A stretch of DNA of 64,000 nucleotides from Stenotrophomonas sp. BIO128-Bstrain (GTDB lineage: Bacteria; Pseudomonadota; Gammaproteobacteria; Xanthomonadales; Xanthomonadaceae): assembly GCF_030128875.1 (NCBI RefSeq), contig NZ_CP124620.1:2480001-2544000 (forward strand), given 5' to 3'. Shown here piece by piece: positions 53,415 through 62,382 of the stretch (the first letter of the stretch is position 1; each line of letters opens with the position of its first letter). Under the pieces are notes generated by a model. That model was not told the origin of the DNA. It saw only the letters and a list, made by a program, of their open reading frames with translations, and searched no databases. The position numbers and the translations under genes were made by a program.

Positions 53415-53786
53415 GCGCACTTGCGCCAGTTTTGCCTCAGCACTGTCTGAGAGCGAACTACCAGACCTGTGACGGCCTAAGCAATGGCTGGCAGATTTAT
53501 CTGGCGCCTCCAAAAGCTCTGACTTCCAACGTCACTCGTCCTCGTCGACACATGCTGGAGGGCCTAGCGGGAAGATGGCGAAACGCGGGGTAGGCAATGC
53601 CACTCACGGTAGAGCGTCTCCCCTGCCAGCGCACGCAAAGAACAAACCCCACCCCATCGCTGACATACGCACGAGTAGCTGACCAGAAGGAGACGACCGG
53701 GATTGGCGTGGGCAGTGGACCATCGAGGCGCCAAACACCGCGCCATGGAAACCTAGCCAGCACGGGCATGCAATCATGGTGAGATC
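53415..53786. other. Intergenic region, no gene seen
   Basis: 372 bp between convergent genes. Short frames on both strands look like chance or decayed sequence. No strong terminator hairpin was noticed. Confidence 0.4.
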
Positions 53787-54818
53787 CTAGATCCGCGCAG
53801 GCCGATGCCGCTTCAATGCGGGAACGCTCGTATGATCGTCTAGGTGCTTCCGCGCTTGGGAGGCCTGACGCTCAGCGATGAGCTCAGCAAGACACGACTT
53901 TCGTTCAATTCCGTAGAGCGATCGCTCGGTCTCAATGTGATCGGCGTTGTCCAACAGTGCAATCGCAGTTTCCCGCTTGCCTCCCTCGATGGCTGCCGCT
54001 AGAGCGTGGGAACACGCCGACTGACTCACCACCCCAATCAGACGCTCAACGATGCTCGTGTGCCCAGCTCTCGCCGCCTCATAGATGGCCTTGTTGCCAA
54101 ACCCGCGTGGTGCGCCGGCTTTGATGATCGCAGGGATCAGAACATTGACCGTGTCCAGATGCCCGTTCGTCGCCGCTGCATCCAATCCCGTTGCATAGGT
54201 ATCGCCCGCATCGGGCAGCTTGGCCTTGAGCAAGATTTTGATGAAATCCGTCGCGCCGCGCGCAGCTGCATCGGGCAGGATACTCATCGCGCAAACGATG
54301 GCCGACGAGACGGGAAGAAGGAGCTTCACGATGTTGAGGTGTCCGTGGGTTGCAGCCTCCCAGAGTGCACGGTTGCCATTCGCCTTGGGATCGCTCAGCG
54401 GAATGAGAAGCGCAACGATCTCTGCATGACCCTCCCTTGCAGCGTGAACTAATGCGTTTGAGTCGCTTGCCAAGGGATCAGTGAAAGGAAGAAGTGCTTC
54501 TACGGCTTCAACAGATCCACTTCGTGCAGCCCAAGATAGCGCCAACGACTCGTCGGCCCTGGGGTTAGACACCGGGATCAACTTGCGCAGGATTGACACC
54601 TGCCCTCCTGAGGCCGCAACGGCGAGCGGGAAGGCACTTTGCGTCGGCAGAAGCGACGGTAGCAGTGCATCAATGATGTCTTCGTTGTTCGCTTCAACGG
54701 CTTCTTGAACGGCCTCCCAAGCCAGCCGAGAATTGATCGGAGACGCAGCCACGATCTTTAATACACGCGACACGTCACCAGCCTTCACCGCTGCTTCTAA
54801 CTTCTCCCGCTCTTTCAC
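53787..54818 (-). CDS. Ankyrin-repeat protein B
   Basis: 343 aa, same length and plan as ankyrin protein A at 44226-45257: SLALSWAARSGSVEAVEALLPFTD, ALVHAAREGHAEIVALLIPLSD, ALWEAATHGHLNIVKLLLPVSS, GLDAAATNGHLDTVNVLIP, AIYEAARAGHTSIVERLIG. Cytoplasmic. Again it lies downstream on the same strand of a large defence-type ATPase gene's neighbourhood boundary. Divergence between A and B is too large for a recent duplication. Confidence 0.85.
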   Translation of the reverse strand: MKEREKLEAAVKAGDVSRVLKIVAASPINSRLAWEAVQEAVEANNEDIIDALLPSLLPTQSAFPLAVAASGGQVSILRKLIPVSNPRADESLALSWAARSGSVEAVEALLPFTDPLASDSNALVHAAREGHAEIVALLIPLSDPKANGNRALWEAATHGHLNIVKLLLPVSSAIVCAMSILPDAAARGATDFIKILLKAKLPDAGDTYATGLDAAATNGHLDTVNVLIPAIIKAGAPRGFGNKAIYEAARAGHTSIVERLIGVVSQSACSHALAAAIEGGKRETAIALLDNADHIETERSLYGIERKSCLAELIAERQASQARKHLDDHTSVPALKRHRPARI

Positions 54819-55058
54819 TGCGCTCAGCTCCTCAAAGAGGTTGAAGCTAAGGCAGATCTACGATCAGTCAAGCCGGATCCGGGCTGGTCGCCCCCTCGTT
54901 CTGTTCGTCGCCCGATGAACATCCAAAGCTCGGAATGCGGCGCGAGCGAGACTAAGGATGTGGGCGCAAGTCATCCCGGTCGTGCCAGCCAGATTAAGAC
55001 ACCATCTTTGACCGTGGCGCCCCTCCTAAGAGGAGCACCACAGCCTTCTATCAGCAGC

Positions 55059-57689
55059 TCATGCGGGGGCTGCTGCTGCCGGTGCCCCCTTCTTTCGCGA
55101 TGCCACCGTCTTCTCCGAGCGCGCATTCACCTCCTTGATGAAGGCATCGAAGTCAGCGATGTCTTCCATGAGCTCGTCCGGCTCAGGAACCGCGATCCCA
55201 CCGAACTGGGCCTTGTCGTGCGCGTAGTTAGAGCACTTAGCCATACCTGCTTCGATGCGCGCGTAATCAGCATCCGTCACCGTTACACCTGATAGACGCT
55301 GCGTCTCCACGCCCTTGCGGAACCGGAGAACGACGTTTCGGAGCAGCACCTCCTCCACTGCTCGCTCCCAAGCCAAGCGCAAGTTGGAGTAAGCCCCTAC
55401 GGTGAGGTCGTAGTGTTTCTGCTCCTCCCCAAGCTTGTGCGCCTTCGCTGCTTCAACGTGAACGGTTTTGAGGAACCCCACACGCTTTGAACTGCTCAAT
55501 CCTTCGAATGGAAGATTGGGACTTGCAACGCCGTAACCTTGAGCCTGACGAACCAAGCTTTGGGTCACGACGGGCCTGCCCGCGCGCACGGCAGCTTCAG
55601 TCAGTAGGTTCAAAAAATAGATGTCGTGCGTAAAGATGATCACCTGCCGCTTTTCTGCCTCTTCAACAAGACGCTTGGCAACGCGCTCACGACGACGGTG
55701 ATCTAAAGAGCAAACCGGGTCGTCGAATATAATTGCTCCCGTTTGGCCACTCAGTGAAACCTCGGCCAGGAACGAACCGATAGCGATGGCGCGCTGCTCA
55801 CCTTCACTGAGGATCTCAGAGGGTGACAATGACTGAGGCAACTCTAGACGAAGTCGGTGGAGCGTCTTTCCACGAGCGGATCGACTCTGCGAAGACACGC
55901 TCAGTGAAGAGACCCCGAGTGACTTGAACTCACGATTGAGCGCTTCACCCAGTTCCTTCGAGACCACCTGTGCGGCAACCTCGGTAGCCTTGGTGGAGAT
56001 CGACCGCGTCCGGAGATGGGGCAGGCAGCCTTTCAGTTTGGATTGCACTGAAAATTTGTTAATGGCGCTAAGCACCGAGTCTTTGACCACCGCCAACTGC
56101 ATGCGGGCCTTGAGCTCATTGAACTCGCTCTGCAAAGCATTGCGCGCCTTTTCATCCGAAGCGTCATCAAGCGCTTTGGCTGCGCTGTGCAATTGCTCAG
56201 CAAGAAGCGAAAGTGCTGCTTTCGGACTCCCCCCGGCATTGATCACCACACTCCAATCATCGGCAGTGGCAGCATCTTTGACGGATTTCTGGCGCGCAAT
56301 CAACGCCTCTTCATACGCCTCCACGTCGCTGGCCAGCTGCTCGTTTTCCGCGCGAAGCTCGACCCGAATGGCCTCATCCAACCCGAGGGCGACGACCTCC
56401 TTCGTCATCGGCACAAAGACCGCACGAAAATCCTCTCGCCTGGCATCGCGCGCCTTCTCTGCCTCAGCCTCTACAAAGGCCTCGAAGCGCCGCATTCGCT
56501 CGGCGCCCGCTTGCAGTGGCTGCTGGCAAAGCAAGCAAGCGTCATCCGACGAGAGTTCATCGAAGCTCTTGTCCGGATACGCACTGACGGCAAACTTCTT
56601 TGCCGCCTCATAGAGATCTCGCCACACCTCGCCACCGGTGCCTGGCAAGAGTTTGCCGCCCTCTGTATGCAACTGAGCGGCGATCTTGGCTGCGACCTGC
56701 GCATTGCGATAGGCATCAGCTGCTTGATGGACGACCGTCACCGCCGCTTCGCTCAGGCGCTCCTCTTCGACTGCCACCTTCGCTGCAAGTGCACTAAACC
56801 GCTGGGCCCGAAGACGAACTTGTTGTGCCTTCTCTTTGGGGTTGCCTTCCTTCAGACTGGCTTCCACTTCGGCGTGCCGCGCAAGCTCTTTCTCGCTCAA
56901 GGTCGCCAAGCTTTCGATCACCTCAGGCTTGGTCTTGGCAGACAACACAGCAATTTGTTTCCCAACTTGCGTCTCACCGAGGAGAGGCGCGAAAGCTGTA
57001 GTGTCGACCTGTGCCCTGAGAAGTTCGTCCGAAACCTTGGCCTCCAGACGCTGACATAGCGTTGCGAGCGCTGCGAACACTTCTAAGCCGTAAGGCACAT
57101 AGGCAAAGTCTCCCTCTTGGTCGAGATATGCCTTAGCGCAGCGCGCGTCAAAAACCGCAATGGATGAAAGCTCCTCTGGCGGTGTGACGCCCTGCTGCCA
57201 AGTAAGCTCGCTGACCACACCGTTTTGCGACACGACAAAGGTCGCCTGCGGCGTGGTGGACTTGGAAGCAGCGAGGTTGGCGTCTGGATGAATGTCCTCT
57301 TGTTGATCACGAGCACGACATGCGCGCTTGAGAACTCGCGAGTAACCAGACTTCCCCGACCCGTTACTGCCGTAGATGATTGTTAAGCCAGTTGCACCCA
57401 TCCCCAGGCTTTGGTGCGGCGCGATAGCATTGACGTGCTGCAAATCCTTCACGGCTTGCAGCACGATGGTGCTCCCACCCGCAGGTGGCAGTGGGACTTG
57501 TCCCGCCGCAAGCGGCTTGGCTACCCGCCCCTTCGGATCGGCAATGCCGTTCGCAGATTTCAGCAGCGCCAGCAGGTCCGCCTCGTCTTGTTCATCGAGA
57601 GCATTTTTTGCTAGCAGTCGAGAGATGGCATCACTTTGCCAAGGTGGCAGGCCCTTAGACCATTCAAAGATCTCGTTCAAAATCGTCAC
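55059..57689 (-). CDS. Zinc-hook SMC-like ATPase (AAA_13/RloC-type architecture)
   Basis: GTG 57689 after AGGGGG; 876 aa. Residues 1-45 form a WSKGLPPWQSDAISRLL helical domain. Walker A YGSNGSGKS is at 106-114; a coiled-coil region has a zinc-hook CLLC (C385, C388); signature LSEGEQRAIA at 627; Walker B IIFDDPVCSLD about 653; H-loop THD. About 170 C-terminal residues follow with ARIEAGMAKCSNYAHD, of no known activity. The layout resembles RloC/PrrC-type defence ATPases, but I see no anticodon nuclease motif. The upstream HTH gene is 96 bp away, likely same operon. Confidence 0.8.
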   Translation of the reverse strand: MTILNEIFEWSKGLPPWQSDAISRLLAKNALDEQDEADLLALLKSANGIADPKGRVAKPLAAGQVPLPPAGGSTIVLQAVKDLQHVNAIAPHQSLGMGATGLTIIYGSNGSGKSGYSRVLKRACRARDQQEDIHPDANLAASKSTTPQATFVVSQNGVVSELTWQQGVTPPEELSSIAVFDARCAKAYLDQEGDFAYVPYGLEVFAALATLCQRLEAKVSDELLRAQVDTTAFAPLLGETQVGKQIAVLSAKTKPEVIESLATLSEKELARHAEVEASLKEGNPKEKAQQVRLRAQRFSALAAKVAVEEERLSEAAVTVVHQAADAYRNAQVAAKIAAQLHTEGGKLLPGTGGEVWRDLYEAAKKFAVSAYPDKSFDELSSDDACLLCQQPLQAGAERMRRFEAFVEAEAEKARDARREDFRAVFVPMTKEVVALGLDEAIRVELRAENEQLASDVEAYEEALIARQKSVKDAATADDWSVVINAGGSPKAALSLLAEQLHSAAKALDDASDEKARNALQSEFNELKARMQLAVVKDSVLSAINKFSVQSKLKGCLPHLRTRSISTKATEVAAQVVSKELGEALNREFKSLGVSSLSVSSQSRSARGKTLHRLRLELPQSLSPSEILSEGEQRAIAIGSFLAEVSLSGQTGAIIFDDPVCSLDHRRRERVAKRLVEEAEKRQVIIFTHDIYFLNLLTEAAVRAGRPVVTQSLVRQAQGYGVASPNLPFEGLSSSKRVGFLKTVHVEAAKAHKLGEEQKHYDLTVGAYSNLRLAWERAVEEVLLRNVVLRFRKGVETQRLSGVTVTDADYARIEAGMAKCSNYAHDKAQFGGIAVPEPDELMEDIADFDAFIKEVNARSEKTVASRKKGAPAAAAPA

Positions 57690-57785
57690 CACAACCCCCT
57701 GTAAGTTCCATTTACTGCGGTGCGGGCATAAGCAGTCACCCGCGATTGAAGCCAGGCACAATCACTGTCCCTGGCTAATTTTCGG

Positions 57786-58385
57786 TTACATGCCAAACTC
57801 CGAATGAAGGGCGTCACGCTCACCTGCCGCTTTAATGGCAGCACGTTCATGCCCCACAAGGTCATCAAAGACCGCCTCGTAGGCCCGACGCGCAGACATG
57901 TCCGACCACGCCTCTCTCAGCGCCTCATTGAGAGTGGCGAAGACAACCTCGTCGTCGCTCAGCGCACGCAAGACGGCATCAATGCTCTCGGCATCCAAGA
58001 TGTGTCCCCAGATCTTTCCCGCGCTTGTGACGATCCAAGGCGCGTCAAAGGTCAGGTCGTCGAATCGCTTGAACTCGACCGCAAAGCCAATCAGGCTCGA
58101 CCGCCACGCATCGAGGTCGCCCTTGCGGTAGCGCGTATGGCGATTAGTGGCGTAGAGACCGCTGACATCAGGGTTCTTCGCCCGGGCCGGTCCCACACCT
58201 GCATCGATCGCGCGCTTCAAGGTCTTGGTGCTTCTGCCCACATAGATCGCCGCTTCTACAGCATTGAAGTCGGCGTCTTCGGGGCGCTCTTCCAAACGGC
58301 GGCGCACTTCCGCGAGCTGATCAGCGGTCAGGCGCTTTTGCGCAACTTGGGTCAATCGGAATGGGATGTCACTGCTGTCATTCAT
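57786..58385 (-). CDS. HTH-domain protein, likely partner/regulator of the zinc-hook ATPase
   Basis: ATG 58385 gives 199 aa. An excisionase/MerR-like HTH lies at about residues 40-90: FNAVEAAIYVGRSTKTLKRAIDAG, then RHTRYRKGDLDAWRSS. The C-terminal half (VEFKRFDDLTFDAPWIVTSAGKIWGHILDAE...) is novel to me. It is first in the operon with the ATPase. It could repress the operon or bind DNA as part of the system. Confidence 0.75.
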   Translation of the reverse strand: MNDSSDIPFRLTQVAQKRLTADQLAEVRRRLEERPEDADFNAVEAAIYVGRSTKTLKRAIDAGVGPARAKNPDVSGLYATNRHTRYRKGDLDAWRSSLIGFAVEFKRFDDLTFDAPWIVTSAGKIWGHILDAESIDAVLRALSDDEVVFATLNEALREAWSDMSARRAYEAVFDDLVGHERAAIKAAGERDALHSEFGM

Positions 58386-58471
58386 CGGGGCCTCTACTCC
58401 TGCCAAGCATTCACACTTGACAGGTGCGCGCTTTGCCTTAGACAAGGAAGACTTCAATTTCCCAACTACCT

Positions 58472-58699
58472 ATGAATATCGAAGAATTTTGGAACAGTGC
58501 ATACATTGCCGCACTCACTCGCTTGCCAGCAAGAGACGCCCGCCGCGAGGCAGACCTTGCCACTGAACTGTGCATTGAGCACTGGCGCTCACATCGGCGC
58601 CATTGGGAACCGGGCTATTCAACGATGTGGAAAGATCAAGATGTCACCTCGGCTTTACCCAGCCAGCCACCCGGCCAAACGCTGCCTGACAACCTTTAA
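58472..58699 (+). CDS. Small hypothetical protein
   Basis: 75 aa, MNIEEFWNSAYIAALTRLPARDARREADLATELCIEHW.... A helical, charged N-terminal half and an extended tail. It is divergent from the HTH gene and overlaps the end of the next gene by 4 bp on the other strand. The amino-acid pattern looks coding but no family is known to me. Confidence 0.5.
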   Translation: MNIEEFWNSAYIAALTRLPARDARREADLATELCIEHWRSHRRHWEPGYSTMWKDQDVTSALPSQPPGQTLPDNL

Positions 58700-59232
58700 G
58701 GACTACCCGGCTTAATGTCGTTGGCTCTATCTTTGTTGGCTGCCTCAAACTCTGCGTTAGCCCTCATCCTGACCTGAGCCACGCCCAGTGCTTTCGTTGC
58801 ACTACCATAAACGCCAAAGATCCGGCCTCCTTGACGAGGCATCACGACAAAGTGAGTCTTGGGTTCAATCCATTTCCCGTTAAGGAAGAAGCTGACACGC
58901 CTAACGACGAAGCTCCCATCGCTCGAGCTAGAGTGATAGGTCGTTACCTCAGCTTCTTTTTCGTATTTCCGCGACAGGGTATCCCAGGCCTTTTTCGTCA
59001 CAGCATCAAATGGATCAAGCCTCTTTGATTCTTTGACCTGAGCAGACGTCAGCCAGACAAGCTCCCCTCTCCTTGCTTCGACGAATTCAAAGCTACAGTC
59101 GTCGCCCTGCTCGGTGCCGTAATCCCATGTCACTTGGAGTTCGGCAAATTCCTCATCTCCCTTCTGCTCGGCTGGACCTTCCGAGATGCTGGTGACATCT
59201 TCCAGCTTCGCGAGCACATACTTGATGCCCAT
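58696..59232 (-). CDS. Hypothetical protein, 178 aa
   Basis: ATG 59232 is preceded by an ideal AAGGAGG. The protein is beta-rich (YVLAKLEDVTSISEG, AELQVTWDYGTEQGDDCSFEFVEAR, SFVVRRVSFFLNGKW) with a C-terminal helix rich in Ala and Arg. No signal peptide. It lies next to the disrupted integrase gene and may be an island-core gene. Family unknown. Confidence 0.7.
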   Translation of the reverse strand: MGIKYVLAKLEDVTSISEGPAEQKGDEEFAELQVTWDYGTEQGDDCSFEFVEARRGELVWLTSAQVKESKRLDPFDAVTKKAWDTLSRKYEKEAEVTTYHSSSSDGSFVVRRVSFFLNGKWIEPKTHFVVMPRQGGRIFGVYGSATKALGVAQVRMRANAEFEAANKDRANDIKPGSP

Positions 59233-59805
59233 GTAATCCTCCTTGTTATTGGCAGCCAAACGACTTAGGTCAGAACGGTCAACAGCAGCGGATCCGAGGC
59301 GAGCATAACTCGCTCAATTCGCGTCATCTCTTCCAGCAGCCGCGCATCGTCCACTTTAGTGTAGCGGCCGGTAACGTCTCGGCTGTTGCGGTGATTGAGA
59401 AGCCGTTTCACGACCGCATACGAAGCCACTTCCTCGGCCACTGTAGCAAAGGTCCGACGCAGGTCGTGGGTCCTAAGCGCCTCGATCTCGCCAGCTTTCT
59501 TCAAGCCCTGCAAGATTGCCTTACTGTCCAAATAGTGGCCTTGCACCGCCCTGCTGCTCCGAGCCGGAAAAACCCAAGGAGACTGGCTCTTCCGAGACGC
59601 CTCCTCGCGCAGGGTCAAAATCCGCTTAGCGCCCGGCGCAAGCGGGAGCGTATGGGTAGAGCCGTTTTTCGTATTGGCAAAAGACACCCACCCGGCCTCC
59701 AAATCCACCCAAGAGCTAATCGAAAGATCTCGCTTATCGATCCGATGGTGAATCGCCCAGGGTTCCGTAGACACCTCGCAGCCATAAACTATGGCTTAGG
59801 CGGAG

Positions 59806-60084
59806 GTGGTTATGAGCACGAAGCGGTACACCGATGAGTTCAAGATCGAGGCGGTCCGACAGATCGTTGAGTACGGCCGTCCGGTAGCGGAGGTTGCCGA
59901 GCGACTGGGCGTGTCGATCCATAGTCTTTACGGCTGGAAGCGGCAACAAGGCAAAGGCGATGTTGGCCGGCGTGTCGAGCAGGACCAGAACGCGGAAGTG
60001 CGCCGCCTCAAGGCTGAGCTACGCAGGGTCACTGAAGAGCGAGACATCCTAAAAAAAGCCGCCGCGTACTTTGCAAAGGGGTAA
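59806..60084 (+). CDS. IS3-family transposase OrfA
   Basis: 92 aa (from GTG/ATG near 59806) with an N-terminal HTH_8/IS3 helix-turn-helix (YTDEFKIEAVRQIVEYGRPVAEVAERLGVSIHSLYGW) and a C-terminal leucine-zipper-like helix (VRRLKAELRRVTEERDILKKA). It binds the IS ends. A -1 slip on the A7 run near its end joins it to OrfB; the -1 frame is open from there into OrfB, as needed for the OrfAB transposase. Confidence 0.93.
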   Translation: MVMSTKRYTDEFKIEAVRQIVEYGRPVAEVAERLGVSIHSLYGWKRQQGKGDVGRRVEQDQNAEVRRLKAELRRVTEERDILKKAAAYFAKG

Positions 60085-60101
60085 GAGCAAAGTACGCCTT
60101 C

Positions 60102-60953
60102 ATGAAGCAACACGCAGATGAGTTCGGCCTCGCGGCGATGTGTCGGATGCTTGGCGTCCATCGCAGTGGCTACTACGCCTGGCTAAAAGAGCCGGCAAGC
60201 GCTCGCGACAAGGACGATCAGCGGTTGCTCGGCCTAATCAAGCACAGCTGGCTGGAAAGCGGCTCTGTGTATGGCCACCGCAAAGTGACCACAGATCTGC
60301 GCGAGCTTGGCGAGACGTGTAGTCGTCATCGCGTGGCACGCTTGATGAAGAGCGAGGGGCTGCGGGCAATGGTCGGCTACGGTCGGCGACCACGCCCATT
60401 GAGCGGCCCTGTTGGATCAGTCGCCAAGAACGTTCTGGCTCGCGGCTTCAAAGTCAGTGAGCCAAATCGCGCGTGGGTCACGGACATCACCTACATCCGC
60501 ACGTACGACGGCTTCCTGTACTTGGCGGTAGTGCTTGATCTGTTTTCGCGTCAGGTCGTTGGATGGGCAACCCGACCAACTCAACATACGGACCTGGTTT
60601 TGCAGGCGCTATTGGCTGCAGTGTGGCGGCGCAAGCCAAGCCCCGGGCTTCTGCTTCACTCCGACCAGGGAACCCAGTTCACCAGCGAAGACTGGCAGAG
60701 CTTCCTGCGCGAGCACGACATCGTGTGCAGCATGAGTCGACGAGGAAACTGCCATGACAACGCAGCGATGGAGAGCTTCTTCCAGCTACTGAAGCGGGAG
60801 CGTATTAAGCGGAGGATCTACAGCAATCACGACGAGGCACGGGCCGACGTCTTCCAGTACATCGAGATGTTCTACAACCCAAAACGGCGGCACAGTTCCA
60901 ACGACGGGCTGTCCCCGGTAGAGTTCGAGAAGCAGTACGCACTAAACGGCTGA
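60102..60953 (+). CDS. IS3-family transposase OrfB (DDE integrase domain)
   Basis: 283 aa with an N-terminal HTH_21 domain (YYAWLKEPASARDKDDQRLLGLI, YGHRKVTTDLRE) and the rve catalytic core: D in WVTDITYIRT, D in LLHSDQGTQFTS, and E in NAAMESFFQLLKRE, i.e. the DDE triad. Complete and probably active via OrfAB frameshifting. Confidence 0.95.
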   Translation: MKQHADEFGLAAMCRMLGVHRSGYYAWLKEPASARDKDDQRLLGLIKHSWLESGSVYGHRKVTTDLRELGETCSRHRVARLMKSEGLRAMVGYGRRPRPLSGPVGSVAKNVLARGFKVSEPNRAWVTDITYIRTYDGFLYLAVVLDLFSRQVVGWATRPTQHTDLVLQALLAAVWRRKPSPGLLLHSDQGTQFTSEDWQSFLREHDIVCSMSRRGNCHDNAAMESFFQLLKRERIKRRIYSNHDEARADVFQYIEMFYNPKRRHSSNDGLSPVEFEKQYALNG

Positions 60954-61987
60954 CGACTGTCTAGAAAACCCTGGGCGATTCAGGCGCCATTTCAACGGGG
61001 CTGCCTCACCCCGCCTGGTTCCCCAGAGGAGCGTCAAAAGCAGGTAGTCACACGCCGTGCGGTAGTTATCAACCTTTCGCCGCTCCCAAAGCGCCGCCAA
61101 GAAGCGACCCAGTGAACCGTCGCGAAGCTGCATCGGGTTACGGGCTTGGCTTGCTTCATAGTCCGCCTCCAACTGCTCGCGCGTTCGGTAGCGGCCTTCT
61201 TGGTGAAGCACCGTAAACGGATTGATCTGCAACGAAGGCGACCGGCCCGCGTTGGCGGCAATGCGCTTTTCCCGATCCATGCAGTAGCCCACCGCGCGAC
61301 TGGCCCAACGGAAAGTCAGTTCTGCGGTGGTGACGGTTGGCTTATCAAACGCCGTGGTTGTGGCATTCGCCCGCTTGGTCCCCTCGGCCAGATGGCGCTT
61401 GCCCTTGGCGATTTCGTCAAACGCATCCAGGATCCGCTGTTCGTTGACCAAGTCACCGATAGGCAGACCCAATAGATCCACCTCAGCCCGGCCAAGCCGC
61501 TTCTCGGCGTATTCCAGCCCCCGAGGCTGCTGTCCTTGGCAGGCCTTGCACGCTCAATCAAATGACGGCGATAGAGCGCAAAGCACGCCTCAACCGTCAT
61601 CAGGCTTACCCGGATCTCGTCCTTGTCGATTTGCCTGGCCTGGGCGGGCGTCTTCCCACTGGCTTGCATGGAAGCCAGAGCAACCTTGGCGTCTTCACGG
61701 GCCTTGGCAAGGGTGATGTCCCGGCAATTCCCCAGTGTCGCTTTGAGCACACGGGCACCAATGCGGCGCTGCAAGATGTAGCTCATCCCGGTTTTGTTCA
61801 CCGCCACCCCAAAGCCAACCGGCGCGTCTCGGTGGCTATCGAACACCACATAGCGCTTCTGATCCGTATTCGGGGCAAACTTGACGATCTTGCCCTCGGC
61901 GTTGACCTCCGGCACGCGCGTGAAGGACAGCTGCTCTTTGACCATGGTCGCCGTAAGCGCCAGACGTCGAGAGGCCTTGTTTTCCAT

Positions 61988-62132
61988 CGTGTAGCTCCGG
62001 GTGGACCCTGTTTCGCTGGACGTTATCCTAGGGCGCTACTTTGGCGCTAAAGGTGACTGTCCAAAGACGGGAATAGATGTCCCTACTCGTCCACAGTCGT
62101 CGCCACACAGATTACTTAAAGCATTGATTGAT
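61988..62132. promoter_or_regulatory. Divergent promoter region: integrase (left) and replacement mutS start (right)
   Basis: 145 bp separate the integrase start from the island-borne mutS start. It becomes AT-richer toward the mutS ATG (ATTACTTAAAGCATTGATTGAT). After excision/integration of a single island it would be the promoter for mutS, so the element supplies expression of the gene it invades. No strong ribosome site precedes the ATG. Confidence 0.5.
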
Positions 62133-62201
62133 ATGTCAAAAATCGAGAAGCAGCAGAAATCCGGAAGCGCGCCAGAGCACACCCCGCTCATGAAGCAGTA
62201 G
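62133..62201 (+). pseudogene. mutS: Second mutS 5' fragment (island-borne replacement start, then interrupted)
   Basis: ATG 62133 reads M-S-K-I-E-K-Q-Q-K-S-G-S-A-P-E-H-T-P-L-M-K-Q-stop. It shares PEHTPLMK with the fragment at 31368 but differs in the preceding codons and length, so it is not a simple duplicate of the host start. If island 1 alone were in mutS, the rest of mutS would follow here; instead TAG and unrelated sequence follow, implying a second insertion at the same core. Confidence 0.78.
62178..62197 (+). other. Attachment site core: attR of island 1 and attL of element 2
   Basis: CACACCCCGCTCATGAAGCA, 19 of 20 identical to 31389-31408. Within mutS codons H-T-P-L-M-K. Confidence 0.75.
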
Positions 62202-62382
62202 CGGCGTGCGACTCATTGGCAGAATCAATTTATTGATTTACAACAGATTGCCAGAGCCTCATCGGATCGTTCGCGGATTTGGCTACCCCTTGGCGACCTG
62301 CTCAACCCCCTATTGAAGGACTTTTTGCGCAGCCCCTAACGCCGACTGCGGCAGCCTCGGAGCCATGAGCGGAGGAAGCCAC

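Larger units (their letters stand above)
59749..60982 (+). mobile_element. IS3-family insertion sequence, 1234 bp
   Basis: Terminal inverted repeats TGAATCGCCCAGGGTT..TAGACA at 59749 and its complement ending TTCA at 60982 match at about 22 of 25 positions. It holds orfA and orfB in the IS3 arrangement with an A7 slippery run (60051-60057). Only a 2-bp GG flank is shared on both sides, shorter than the usual 3-bp duplication. It is inserted in the integrase, opposite in strand. Confidence 0.9.
59265..61987 (-). pseudogene. int: Tyrosine integrase of island 1, broken by a frameshift and an IS3 insertion
   Basis: The N-terminal part starts at 61987 (MENKASRRLALTATMVKEQL...). At the C5 run 61518-61522 the frame shifts; adding one base restores continuity to ..LEYAEKRLGRAEVDLLGLP. 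The second frame runs to TLLWGTRRGEAAPLKW (Arg I) and meets the IS at 60982. The rest resumes at 59748 with SWVDLEAGWVSFANTKNGSTHTLPL, HDLRRTFAT (HxxR), LNHRN and nucleophile GRYTKVD. With one copy of GG the two sides rejoin in frame. It lies at the attR end and should have catalysed mutS integration. Confidence 0.88.
31409..62197. mobile_element. Genomic island 1: mobilizable element integrated in mutS
   Basis: About 30.8 kb bounded by the mutS-derived 20-bp repeats. GC content and codon use differ from the left flank. Mobility genes are a terminal tyrosine integrase (broken), a MOBQ relaxase with oriT, a second relaxase-like gene and a second recombinase; there are no type IV secretion genes, so it would depend on a helper for transfer. 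Cargo is dominated by likely anti-phage functions: CBASS, OLD-type protein, NACHT-nuclease, Abi, zinc-hook ATPase. Confidence 0.8.

Noticed and set aside
62001..62201. Longer 66-codon frame upstream of the second mutS start
   Set aside because: The upstream part shows no MutS-like sequence; the ATG at 62133 gives a natural MutS N-terminus.
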